A stretch of DNA of 64,000 bases from assembly GCA_026418695.1 (NCBI GenBank), contig JAOAAU010000147.1, positions 1 through 64,000 of the forward strand. The letters run 5' to 3'. Each line of letters opens with the position of its first letter. Position 1 is the stretch's first letter. The position numbers were made by a program, and so were the translations under genes. Source of the DNA: Clostridia bacterium. Lineage in GTDB: Bacteria; Bacillota; Clostridia; Acetivibrionales; JAFADI01. Under the pieces are notes generated by a model. The model was not told the DNA's origin. It searched no databases and saw nothing but the letters and a program-made list of their open reading frames with translations. Shown here in pieces: positions 18,408-26,767 of the stretch.

Positions 18408-19364
18408 TTACCATATTCCTTCCTCACCGGTCTTTTTTGCAATGAAGTTGGCTAAAACAAGCATTACGATGGCGATGGTGGACTGGAACAGTCCAACTGC
18501 TGTAGCCACGCTGTATTGTCCATTTTCAATACCGATTCTGAAAACAAAGGTAGATATTACATCCGCATATTTTGCAACCACAGGATTTTGCAGTGCAAAG
18601 GCTCTTTCAAACCCGATATTCATAAGATTTCCGATATTCAAAATCAACATGATCACAATGGTCGGTTTAAGACTGGGAAGGGTGATATGCCAGATGGCGC
18701 GAAGCCTGCCGCATCCATCCACCGCTGCTGCTTCGAACAATTCAGGGTTGATCCCTGTAATCGCAGCCAGATAAATAATGGCATTGTAACCGGAGCTCTG
18801 CCACACGAGAGCCCCCAGGAAGGTTCCGACCCACAGTTTTTCATCTAACAGGAAAGGCACACTGGGTAAACCTAAAGCTTTAATTGCGATATTGACGATC
18901 CCATAGTTTTCGGAAAGAATTTGCGTTAATAGCCCTCCGATGATCATCCAAGACATAAAGTAAGGTAAATATACGACGGATTGAAGGAATCTTTTTGCTA
19001 AGTTATTCCTTATTTCATTGAGCATGATGGCCAACAGAATAGGACCTGGAAATGCAATTATCAGCGAAAGCAGGTTCAGCATCAGTGTATTCCGGACTGC
19101 ATACCAGAACTGCTGCATTTTAAAAACTTCTTTAAATACATCAAAGCCGATCCATTCCCCTCCAAGAAAGCCCGAAAACATGTTGTAATCTTTAAACGCG
19201 ATTGAAAGTCCATACATCGGCATATATAAGAATATCGCATAGAATGCCAAAGGTAATGCAATCATCAAATACAAGTAGATATCCTGCTTTAGAAAATACA
19301 GCTTGTATCCTTTTAGACTTTGAGTGTTGAATTTTGTCCCAAAGCTTATTATTTCTTTTGCCAC
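18408..19364 (-). CDS. lplB: LplB-type ABC importer permease (importer 1)
   Basis: This protein of about 318 residues has six membrane segments and the EAA loop FEAAAVDGCGRLRAIWHITL followed by PSLKP. The best start is the GTG at 19364, since AAAGGAGC lies 6 nt upstream and the protein then starts like its relatives just before KLYFLKQDIYLYLM. It is the first gene of importer 1. Its regulator is probably the membrane-bound AraC protein encoded about 550 nt upstream. No ATPase gene is nearby. Confidence 0.92.
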   Translation of the reverse strand: MAKEIISFGTKFNTQSLKGYKLYFLKQDIYLYLMIALPLAFYAIFLYMPMYGLSIAFKDYNMFSGFLGGEWIGFDVFKEVFKMQQFWYAVRNTLMLNLLSLIIAFPGPILLAIMLNEIRNNLAKRFLQSVVYLPYFMSWMIIGGLLTQILSENYGIVNIAIKALGLPSVPFLLDEKLWVGTFLGALVWQSSGYNAIIYLAAITGINPELFEAAAVDGCGRLRAIWHITLPSLKPTIVIMLILNIGNLMNIGFERAFALQNPVVAKYADVISTFVFRIGIENGQYSVATAVGLFQSTIAIVMLVLANFIAKKTGEEGIW

Positions 19365-19702
19365 TGAAAAGCTCCTTTCTGTTCGTAGAATCTCATAGAA
19401 AACCCCTCCGGTTGAAATGCCGTTTGAAATCTTCGTGTGTTTACTATAGCATCCCATTTTTCTCTTTTCCAGAACAACATTCTTTCATGAGCGCCATTTT
19501 CTTGCATGGCTCAAGCCTGCTATTATCAAGCATTTCCAACCTCAAACCTAATTCCCGTTTCCTTTATTGACCTGGCTTTGAGAAGAGCAAGACAATTCAT
19601 CCAACTGGATGGAATTCTTTTGCCTCTATGCACTTTTTTTACTGATTGCAAATACATCGATAGATAGGCTGTCGTTAAGGTAAAATTTTCCACAAACAAA
19701 TA
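19365..19702. other. gene-free region upstream of importer 1
   Basis: I see no credible gene between the lplB-type start and the inverted-repeat element at 19703. The importer 1 promoter should lie here, but I find no convincing -35/-10 pair. A small hairpin (ATTC-ATCCA/TGGATGGAAT) lies around 19590-19610. Confidence 0.4.
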
Positions 19703-19861
19703 CAGTGAAGTATTTGGCTAAAAAACCAATGGAATAAACTTAGAAAAATCGTAAACAAGACGCGATATCTTGTTAGTTTCCTTGGTTACAGAGATGTAGT
19801 CCTTGGAAATGCTAGATTTTTTCTTACTGAGATTCATTGGTTTTCTCCAAATACTTCACTG
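19703..19861. repeat. MITE-like element with 15-bp terminal inverted repeats
   Basis: The ends CAGTGAAGTATTTGG (19703-19717) and its exact reverse complement (19847-19861) enclose 159 bp. Pairing continues inward with AAAACCAATG arms, and a central hairpin (AACAAGA 19754-19760 with TCTTGTT 19768-19774) sits in the middle. A 39-codon frame (19837 to 19718, minus strand) fills the interior but has no ribosome binding site. No target-site duplication is visible. The size and structure suggest a small non-autonomous mobile element or its remnant; a second copy would be needed to prove it. Confidence 0.5.
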
Positions 19862-19910
19862 CGGTAGAGCTGGTAATTCTCGTACTTACATAGTCTTATT
19901 GACCCCCAGC

Positions 19911-22250
19911 TTATTTAAATGCTTTCCTGAATTCGCCCGGTGTAATTCCCTCATATTTCTTGAAGAATCTGTTGAACGTACGGTCACTGTTATATCCTAG
20001 GTTGATGGCAAGATCCATGATGGTTTCTCCGGAATGCAGCAAAAGTCTTTTCGCTTCTTCAATTCTGAGTTTGTTGATGTAATCGACCAGGTTGTCCCCC
20101 TTCTCTCTTAAAAAAGCCCTTCTTAGCTGGGAATAGCTGACTCCAATGCTTTCAGCCAAAGCATTAATATCTATATCAGACTTGTAATTCTGATGGATAT
20201 AATCAACGGCTTGCTCAATATACTTTTTATTGTCAGCCTTCTGGGTAGAGGAGAAGTCGATAATGCTTACATATACTTTCCCAAGCCATAACCCGATGTC
20301 ATCCAGGGTTTCATTGTCCAGCAGCTGCTGATAAATATTAAAACTGTTTCCGAACACCTGGGTCATGGAAATATTGGTGTCCAACAAATATCGGACGGTA
20401 CTTCCCAACAGCTGGTTCAGCATCAGGATGGCATTGTCATAAGATAGCCCGTCATTAGACTTTATTTGCGCAATAAACGCTTCTACCGAAGACAAAATTC
20501 CGCTTTTTGAATTTGTGCTTAAGTGATTCAGAATATGCTTTTCATGATTGAAAGGATATTGATATTTTCTTTCATCCTGGGGTGCCTGGTTCAGGGTAAT
20601 AATACTCCCATGCCCGGAGACCAGCCTGAGCTTCAATAAATCTAATGCTCCAGAATAGGAGTCTTTGATTCCCGATAAGTTCTCCTGAATACTTCCGATG
20701 CTAATGGTCACTGTGTTATCTAGGACTTTGGCAATTTCCCTTTGTACAAGTACAAGATCTTTTTTCAAAATCCGCAGGTTGTTCTCATAGCCCGGTATAT
20801 CCGTGTTAATAATGAAACCCAGTTTGTCCTTTTCTATTTGCAGTCCTTCGCAGATAAACTTTGAACCCAAAACCTCTTTGAAAATTCCAATCATCAACGT
20901 TTTCAAATAGTATTGCTGCTCACCTGAGAAGTCAGCCGTAAAGTTCTTATACCTGTCAATCGCAGCAACGAAACAGCAGTAATAGGGGTGTTTAAAATCA
21001 AAAATACTCAGGTCCATATTCTGGTTCTGATTTTGATTACTGCTGAACATTATCATCAGATAACTATTGCGAATCTCTTTCTTATTCTCCTCCAGAAGGC
21101 TATACAGTTGGTTATCCTGCTTGATGATCGCATCTAGCGCCTTGGACAGAATGGTGACTTCATTCTTTTCTTCGTGGAAATCGATTCCCTTAAGGATTTG
21201 GATATCCTGAATGAGTTTTCTTACCGGTGAAAACAGTCTTCTAGACAGGAGATAAGCAGCAGCTCCTCCTACCACTAGAATCAGGAGCAGCACCAGCAGA
21301 ATATCCATCCTCAGATTCTCCACCTTGTACATCAGAGCATCGAGGGAGAAGGCACCGATATATATCCATCCGTTAAGATTCGACTTATAGTAGGTAATCA
21401 GCTGTCTTTTGTTCTCAGCATCGGTTACGATATAGCCATCTTCACTTTTGTCCTCTAGGATCCTCTGAATGTACATTTCCTCAGATAAGTTTTTACCTAG
21501 TATCTGTTTATCTGTATGCGATACAACTTCACCTTTGGAGTTGATGATGTAGATGAGACCTTCCTGGCTCAAATCCTTACTGTTAATCAGGTTGCACAAC
21601 CGGTCTTCATACAGGTTGATGATTACAGCCCCCTGCAGCTGGGTCGTATAGCAGGTGAGAGAATAGATATATGTAATCACTGGGGAATAGTCGGGTGCAG
21701 TGACCGCAACCCCGTCATTGCTTTTCAGTTGATCAAAATTATACGGTATTCTGCTTGGCAGCCAGAAGGACCAAAGCCCTTTTGCATTATTCTCGCTGTA
21801 TAGCTTCAGCCATTGGGTATCCTGAAAGCTCTCCATGGAATCAAGGCCTGTCTTTGAAGAAAAGACAAACCTTTGATCCTCCAGGTACAAATAAACAGAA
21901 TGGATACCATTGTGGGTTCTTTCCACCTCAGACAAGGAATCGAGGACATCCTTTAGCATCTCCTGATCCTCTACGGTTCTTGCATCCTTGTTTTTGCCCA
22001 GCACCTCCAGAAGTTCCGTATTCATATAAGGGCTGAGTGATACCTTTACTGCATCTTGAATCACAGAATTCGCCAGTAGTTCATGATTGTTTTTTGCCAC
22101 CTTGAGCTTCCCAATGCCTGATTTGCTGATTTCTCCTTCCAGATATCCAATGACGCTGTAATTAAAAATCAAGCCGATGATAAACACCGTAAGAATCAGG
22201 AAAACAATAAATGAGATAAATGTTTTTGTAAAAAGAGGCAACTGTTTCAT
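19911..22250 (-). CDS. membrane-bound AraC regulator, YesS/RhgR-like
   Basis: This 779-residue one-component regulator has a transmembrane helix at about 10-32, an extracellular Cache-like sensor (about 35-295; GLIYIINSKGEVVSHTDKQI), a second helix (about 310-332), a cytoplasmic linker (about 340-670) and a C-terminal AraC DNA-binding domain (about 680-779; NSDRTFNRFFKKYEGITPGE). It has no kinase or receiver domain and resembles YesS/RhgR of Bacillus subtilis in size and layout. It lies between the aguA gene and importer 1 on the same strand, so it is the likely sensor-activator for aldouronate uptake. Confidence 0.88.
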   Translation of the reverse strand: MKQLPLFTKTFISFIVFLILTVFIIGLIFNYSVIGYLEGEISKSGIGKLKVAKNNHELLANSVIQDAVKVSLSPYMNTELLEVLGKNKDARTVEDQEMLKDVLDSLSEVERTHNGIHSVYLYLEDQRFVFSSKTGLDSMESFQDTQWLKLYSENNAKGLWSFWLPSRIPYNFDQLKSNDGVAVTAPDYSPVITYIYSLTCYTTQLQGAVIINLYEDRLCNLINSKDLSQEGLIYIINSKGEVVSHTDKQILGKNLSEEMYIQRILEDKSEDGYIVTDAENKRQLITYYKSNLNGWIYIGAFSLDALMYKVENLRMDILLVLLLILVVGGAAAYLLSRRLFSPVRKLIQDIQILKGIDFHEEKNEVTILSKALDAIIKQDNQLYSLLEENKKEIRNSYLMIMFSSNQNQNQNMDLSIFDFKHPYYCCFVAAIDRYKNFTADFSGEQQYYLKTLMIGIFKEVLGSKFICEGLQIEKDKLGFIINTDIPGYENNLRILKKDLVLVQREIAKVLDNTVTISIGSIQENLSGIKDSYSGALDLLKLRLVSGHGSIITLNQAPQDERKYQYPFNHEKHILNHLSTNSKSGILSSVEAFIAQIKSNDGLSYDNAILMLNQLLGSTVRYLLDTNISMTQVFGNSFNIYQQLLDNETLDDIGLWLGKVYVSIIDFSSTQKADNKKYIEQAVDYIHQNYKSDIDINALAESIGVSYSQLRRAFLREKGDNLVDYINKLRIEEAKRLLLHSGETIMDLAINLGYNSDRTFNRFFKKYEGITPGEFRKAFK

Positions 22251-22349
22251 ACCATCCTCAATCCGTTCATACTTTATTTGAATTAATATGCATTGGACTC
22301 AACTGTTTACTTAAGTATACCATAAGCCACACACTCGGCATGAATGAAA

Positions 22350-22364
22350 AAGAGTTTAACTCTT
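22350..22364 (-). terminator. weak terminator after the GH67 gene
   Basis: AAGAGT and ACTCTT pair around a 3-nt loop and are followed on the minus strand by TTTTTC. The stem is only 6 bp, so termination may be partial. Confidence 0.35.
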
Positions 22365-22407
22365 ACTGTTTTCAAGCTTTATAGATTCAGTTTCAATTCC
22401 TGCATCA

Positions 22408-24504
22408 TTAATAAATCGATCTGCCCTTCTCATCAGCAATCCCGGTTTTCCTATAGAAATAGGTGTTGATGACATCCCGCCATTCCTTCGCATGTTCAAT
22501 CTGCCCTTCCAGCCGCTCCAAAACATGTTCAAATACTTCGCTTTGTAACTTATCTTTCAGCAGCAACCACTGTGTTTTGAGTTCTATTGCCTGCTCCACG
22601 CCTTCAAAATGAGTATTATAAATGTGTTGAATGAGCGTTTCCCCAGACTTGAGTTTATATTGATAAGGAATCCGATGAAAGAACAGCAGCAGTTCTTCAG
22701 GACAAGTGTCCGGGTTTTCATACAACTCAGCCACTTCATTGTGATACTGCCCGGTATAGCCGGTTCCCGACTTTACAGTTCTATCAACTCCAATGGCAGC
22801 AAAATCTGCCCTGTGATACGTTCCCCATTTCTGATACTCATATCCGTCCACACTCGGACCAAAGTGATGATTGGGATTCACCATCCACCCAATACCTAAA
22901 GGAGAAGTATAATTCTCATAAATCCTCCATGAGTCAAGCAGCATCTTAGAGATGATATCTACAACCAGTCGGTCGTTGGAATAAGTCATCCTCACCCACT
23001 CTTCCGTGATTGCTTGTGAAGATAGATCGGGGTCCCATGCAAGCCGCCCAAATCCGTAAAGATTGGATTGTGCCAGCTGAAATCCGGTCCAGTTCGCATC
23101 ATCTCCGATGTTTGAAATCCCGGAAATACCACTATATTTATTTTTGAACAGGGAACCGCTTACGATCCTTTTGACCGTGGAACCTTTGCCCCTTGCATAG
23201 GTGTCAAAGTCCAGGATTTCCTTCCACATCGGAATCAGATAGCACAAGTGTTTCTGTTGGCCTGTATATTCCTGTGTAATCTGGAGTTCAAGGGTGTGAT
23301 TTGTTTTTTCAAGGCCCCCGAAGAGCGGTGAAACCGGTTCTCTCACTTGAAAATCCATGGGCCCGTTTTTGATCTGTAATACCACATTTTCATGAAAGCT
23401 CCCGTCCAGGGGTTTGAAGTGATCATAGGCCGCCTTTGCTCTATCCGTGGAATAATCCCTCCAGTCTTGAAGGCAGTTATATACAAAGCACCTCCAGATA
23501 ACGATACCTCCAAAGGGCCTTAATGCTTCCGCCAGCATATTGGCTCCATCCGCATGCGTACGTCCATAGGTAAAAGGTCCGGGTCTGAATTCGGAATCCG
23601 CCTTCACCATATAACCTCCGAAGTCAGGAATATAACTGTAGATTTCTTCTGTTTTATTCTTCCACCATTCCAGAACAGAGGGCTCCAGAGGGTCTGCAGT
23701 TTCCATGTTTCCCAGTTCGATGGGGCTTGCAAAATTGATACTCAGGAACAGTCTGATTCCATATTTTCCAAATATATCTGCCAGTTTCGCAACCGAGGAC
23801 AAATATTCTTTTGTCTTCAGTCTGGTTTCATACTGATGTACATTTACATTATTGATTACGACGCCATTGATTCCGACGGATGCAAGCAGTCTTGCATATT
23901 CTTTGATTCTTCCAAGGCTCCTGGTAACTTTATTGTTTTTGAAGAAAATTGATCGGCCGGCATATCCCCTCTCGACACTGCCATCCAGATTATCCCAATG
24001 ATTAATGATTCTCAGCGGATTTTTCGGATTCTCAAGTACATCCAGCTGACGGATATCCGCCTGCATTTGCATGAATCTCAATAAGGAGAAAACCCCATAA
24101 AGGACCCCTTTGCCATCCTTTCCTGCGATCACGATACAATTTTCCTTCCTTGCTTCTATGCTCTTAATCCGAAAGCCTTCCTTTTGAATCTGATCCCGGT
24201 CAGATTGTTTCAGCAGCGCATCAAATTTCTCGGATTTTCCAAGAATTCCGAGAATAACACACGGCAATTCTTCAATAGGTCCTAGTGTAAGATGGACAGC
24301 CGGATTGATTCCCAATAAACCTTTGATCCCCCGTGTCAACTCTGTACATGCAGTACTGACAACAGGAGCTGCTTCAACCATGGCGATATTGGTTCCCCAT
24401 TTTATGTACTGCATTCTTCGTTCCAAGTCTTGTATCAGGCCATATTTAAGCCAGCATGCATCTATCTTTTTCTCCTTGAGTGTGGATTGCTTTTTTGCTT
24501 GCAT
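22408..24504 (-). CDS. aguA: alpha-glucuronidase, glycoside hydrolase family 67
   Basis: This 698-residue enzyme removes (4-O-methyl-)glucuronic acid from the non-reducing end of xylo-oligosaccharides. GH67 hallmarks are clear: [20 protein letters not shown] with [10 protein letters not shown] following (the Glu of ADSE is the expected general acid), and [20 protein letters not shown] followed by SPLFGG with the Asp and Glu of the active site. It has an N-terminal GH67 domain (about 15-160), a central barrel (about 165-480) and a C-terminal helical domain. It has no signal peptide. GGAGG lies 9 nt before the ATG. It is divergent from the AraC gene at 24664 and upstream of the YesS-like regulator. 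Confidence 0.95.
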   Translation of the reverse strand: MQAKKQSTLKEKKIDACWLKYGLIQDLERRMQYIKWGTNIAMVEAAPVVSTACTELTRGIKGLLGINPAVHLTLGPIEELPCVILGILGKSEKFDALLKQSDRDQIQKEGFRIKSIEARKENCIVIAGKDGKGVLYGVFSLLRFMQMQADIRQLDVLENPKNPLRIINHWDNLDGSVERGYAGRSIFFKNNKVTRSLGRIKEYARLLASVGINGVVINNVNVHQYETRLKTKEYLSSVAKLADIFGKYGIRLFLSINFASPIELGNMETADPLEPSVLEWWKNKTEEIYSYIPDFGGYMVKADSEFRPGPFTYGRTHADGANMLAEALRPFGGIVIWRCFVYNCLQDWRDYSTDRAKAAYDHFKPLDGSFHENVVLQIKNGPMDFQVREPVSPLFGGLEKTNHTLELQITQEYTGQQKHLCYLIPMWKEILDFDTYARGKGSTVKRIVSGSLFKNKYSGISGISNIGDDANWTGFQLAQSNLYGFGRLAWDPDLSSQAITEEWVRMTYSNDRLVVDIISKMLLDSWRIYENYTSPLGIGWMVNPNHHFGPSVDGYEYQKWGTYHRADFAAIGVDRTVKSGTGYTGQYHNEVAELYENPDTCPEELLLFFHRIPYQYKLKSGETLIQHIYNTHFEGVEQAIELKTQWLLLKDKLQSEVFEHVLERLEGQIEHAKEWRDVINTYFYRKTGIADEKGRSIY

Positions 24505-24547
24505 CTTTTGAGTCCTCCATAGAAATGATCTTAGGTTTCGATGTTTT

Positions 24548-24653
24548 TGATTTGTAAAATATAAATAATACTTGAGATCATCTTATGCTTGAGATATGAT
24601 ATATTCAATAGAATTCGTAAAGCCGATTTGCAAAAATTAAAGATTAATTTTGT
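24548..24653. repeat. copy A of a duplicated promoter-region segment
   Basis: This 106-bp stretch aligns without gaps to 28640-28745, with about three quarters of positions identical by eye. The best-kept blocks are GATCATCTTATGCTTGA and TTCAATAGA. Copy A lies between the divergent aguA and AraC genes and contains the promoter for the latter. Confidence 0.65.
24572..24600 (+). promoter_or_regulatory. sigma-A promoter for the AraC gene
   Basis: TTGAGA (24572-24577) and TATGAT (24595-24600) are separated by 17 nt. A TTG at 24589 opens the reading frame but lies inside this promoter, which supports the downstream ATG at 24664 as the real start. Confidence 0.65.
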
Positions 24654-24663
24654 TGAGGATTCC

Positions 24664-25452
24664 ATGATGTCCATTGCAGAGCTGGAACAGCTTATTCCGA
24701 CAGTGAATTATTTTGTCCACAGAATCGCCGCTCCCTCCTGGAGCATCGTCAGGGATATGATTAGTTTTCATGACTTAACCTATATTGACAAAGGAAAAGC
24801 AACTTACTTGATCAACGATGTTCCGTACCATGTCCGGGCCGGTGACGTCATTTACATTCCCAAGGGGAACATTCGTGAAGCCTATACGTATGAAGATACG
24901 CTCATGCAAAGTTATGCCTTTAATTTTGACTTTTTCGTTCCGGGGAATGAAGAGGTTGTACTGCCTTTCCCGACAATCCTTCAAATCGGCAGATTTAACG
25001 AATTGACGGACCTCTGTCAGGACTTCAACCGCACCTGGGTGGAGAAGAACCCGGGATACCAGCTGAAAGCCCGGGCACTCTTCATGCAGATACTTCACAA
25101 GCTTTTGACCTTTACGCTTTTCAGCAATTCCAACCGGAATCTGGATCCCCGGATCGGAACTATCAAGGAGTACATTATCAACCATTACTTTGAACCGCTG
25201 GAAATTGAGCAGCTTGCTGAAATGTTCCATCTTCATCCGGTTTATCTCGGCGCACTGTTTAAAAAATGTACCGGGTCCTCCATCAAGGAATTTATTACAA
25301 AGATCCGCATTAATTCTGCAGAAAGCCTGCTTTCCATGGGGGGCTATACGGTGGGAGAGGCAGCCGTACGCTGTGGTTTTGAAGATATTTATTATTTCAG
25401 CAAGGTGTATAAAAAGTATAAAGGGGTACCACCCTCCCATGCACTGCGATAG
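24664..25452 (+). CDS. AraC family transcriptional regulator
   Basis: This protein of about 263 residues has a cupin-like N-terminal domain (RAGDVIYIPKGNIREAYTYE) and a C-terminal AraC domain (HPVYLGALFKKCTGSSIKEF; CGFEDIYYFSKVYKKYKGVP). I start it at the ATG at 24664 because GAGGA lies 4 nt upstream and the promoter ends at 24600. It is transcribed away from aguA and towards uxuA, with a REP palindrome at the convergent end. It probably controls glucuronate or glucuronoxylan genes on either side; the ligand is not known. Confidence 0.88.
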   Translation: MMSIAELEQLIPTVNYFVHRIAAPSWSIVRDMISFHDLTYIDKGKATYLINDVPYHVRAGDVIYIPKGNIREAYTYEDTLMQSYAFNFDFFVPGNEEVVLPFPTILQIGRFNELTDLCQDFNRTWVEKNPGYQLKARALFMQILHKLLTFTLFSNSNRNLDPRIGTIKEYIINHYFEPLEIEQLAEMFHLHPVYLGALFKKCTGSSIKEFITKIRINSAESLLSMGGYTVGEAAVRCGFEDIYYFSKVYKKYKGVPPSHALR

Positions 25453-25458
25453 AAAATG

Positions 25459-25516
25459 AAGGGGACAGTTCTGCACAAATTGCGGATATCCGCAATTTGT
25501 GCAGAACTGTCCCCTT
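25459..25516. repeat. REP-like perfect palindrome
   Basis: This is a 58-bp perfect palindrome with no spacer (25459-25487 against 25488-25516), built on GGGGACAGTTCTGCAC. It fills most of the gap between the convergent AraC and uxuA genes, the usual site for REP elements, and may also act as a two-way terminator. Confidence 0.88.
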
Positions 25517-25535
25517 TCTTGATTGGTTCCATTTT

Positions 25536-26615
25536 TTATGGTGTCTGTTTCATTTTCCTGATCGCTTCCCACAAACCGTTTAAGTATGTGATTCCCAAGG
25601 CTCTGTCATAGAGACCGTATCCCGGTCTTGCCTTCTCTCCCCAGATCATCCTTCCGTGATCCGGCCGGATATAGCCGGCAAAGCCTATATCATGATACGC
25701 TTTCATGATCTCGAACATATCAAAGGACCCATCAGAGGAAAGATGAGACGACTCGTGGAAAGTCCTGTCGGATGTAAATTTGATATTCCGCACGTGACCG
25801 AAATGGATCCTTCCCATGCTTCCAAATTGTCTTATGAGCGCAGGAATGTCATTTTCCCGGTTGGCGCCCAGGGATCCGCTGCAGAGGGTCAAGCCATTAT
25901 AGGGACTGTCCACCAGCTTGACAAGTCTTTCAAGGTTTTTCCTGGATGTAACAATTCTCGGCAGTCCAAAAAGAGACCATGGCGGATCATCCGGGTGAAT
26001 TGCCATTTTTACGTCCGTTTCTTCACAAACCGGGATGATCTGTTCAAGGAAATATTTCAAGTTGTCAAACAGCTTGTCTTCATCCACACGCTTATATTTC
26101 TCCAGAGTATCCTTTAGTTCCTTAAGCCGGTAAGGTTCCCAACCGGGTAAAGAGAAACCGTTTGAATTGGTGGCCATATCCTCCACCAGTTTCACAGGAT
26201 TCAAATCCTTGATGATCCCGTGATCATAGGCCATTGCTTCTGAGCCATCCGCTAGCTTCATTGCCAGATCCGACCTCATCCAGTCGAAGACAGGCATAAA
26301 ATTGTAACAGATGACTTTGACCCCAGCTTTGCCCAGACGACGAATGGTCTCTTTGTAATTCTTAATGTAAACTTCCCTGGAGGATAATCCAAGCTTGATA
26401 TCCTCATGAATATTCACACTTTCTATAACTTCAAGCTCCAGGCCGGCCTTCTGCACCTTGCTCTTCAATTCGAGGATTTTCTCCATGGGCCAGACTTCAC
26501 CCACAGGGACATCAAACAAAGCCCCGACCACGCCCGTAATACCGGGTATTTGTCGAATCTGCCAAAGCTCAACGCTGTCATCCTTTTCGCCAAACCAGCG
26601 GAATGTCATTTTCAT
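25536..26615 (-). CDS. uxuA: mannonate dehydratase
   Basis: This 359-residue enzyme dehydrates D-mannonate to 2-keto-3-deoxygluconate in glucuronate breakdown. Length and sequence fit UxuA throughout. Residues matching the metal site of characterised UxuA are present with the right spacing: His207 (KMAIHPDDPP), Cys245 (TLCSGSLGANREND), His274 (IHFGHVRN) and Asp319 (RPDHGRMIWG), numbered from the ATG at 26615. That start has AAAGGAGA at good distance; the ATG at 26624 would overlap it. It follows uxuB on the same strand, with a hairpin between them. Confidence 0.95.
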   Translation of the reverse strand: MKMTFRWFGEKDDSVELWQIRQIPGITGVVGALFDVPVGEVWPMEKILELKSKVQKAGLELEVIESVNIHEDIKLGLSSREVYIKNYKETIRRLGKAGVKVICYNFMPVFDWMRSDLAMKLADGSEAMAYDHGIIKDLNPVKLVEDMATNSNGFSLPGWEPYRLKELKDTLEKYKRVDEDKLFDNLKYFLEQIIPVCEETDVKMAIHPDDPPWSLFGLPRIVTSRKNLERLVKLVDSPYNGLTLCSGSLGANRENDIPALIRQFGSMGRIHFGHVRNIKFTSDRTFHESSHLSSDGSFDMFEIMKAYHDIGFAGYIRPDHGRMIWGEKARPGYGLYDRALGITYLNGLWEAIRKMKQTP

Positions 26616-26713
26616 CAAAACCATCTCCTTTCAGATGTAGATCAAGCACCTTATCAGTAAAGCATATCGCTGGAAATTTCCCCAACGCATGATTGAAGTA
26701 TTTTGAATCGAAA

Positions 26714-26767
26714 ACTTATAGATCAACTCTTTTGCGTTGATAATTTTCGGCTACGTTATCTATAAGT
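26714..26767 (-). promoter_or_regulatory. intercistronic hairpin between uxuB and uxuA
   Basis: ACTTATAGAT (26714-26723) pairs with ATCTATAAGT (26758-26767), which includes the uxuB stop codon. A competing small stem (ATCAAC/GTTGAT) lies inside. No U-run follows, so it is more likely an mRNA-stability or processing element than a terminator. Confidence 0.4.

Noticed and set aside
19718-19837. 39-codon frame inside the MITE-like element as a small gene
   Set aside because: It has no ribosome binding site, and its limits coincide with the inverted repeats; left as part of the element.
25459-25516. REP palindrome called simply as a terminator
   Set aside because: The arm sequence recurs at 5345 and 61471, in both convergent and same-direction gaps, and lacks a proper U-run, so a repeat family explains it better; termination may be a side effect.
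24775-25572. 265-codon frame antisense to the AraC gene
   Set aside because: It runs opposite a clear AraC domain and through the REP palindrome; it shows no motif or ribosome site.
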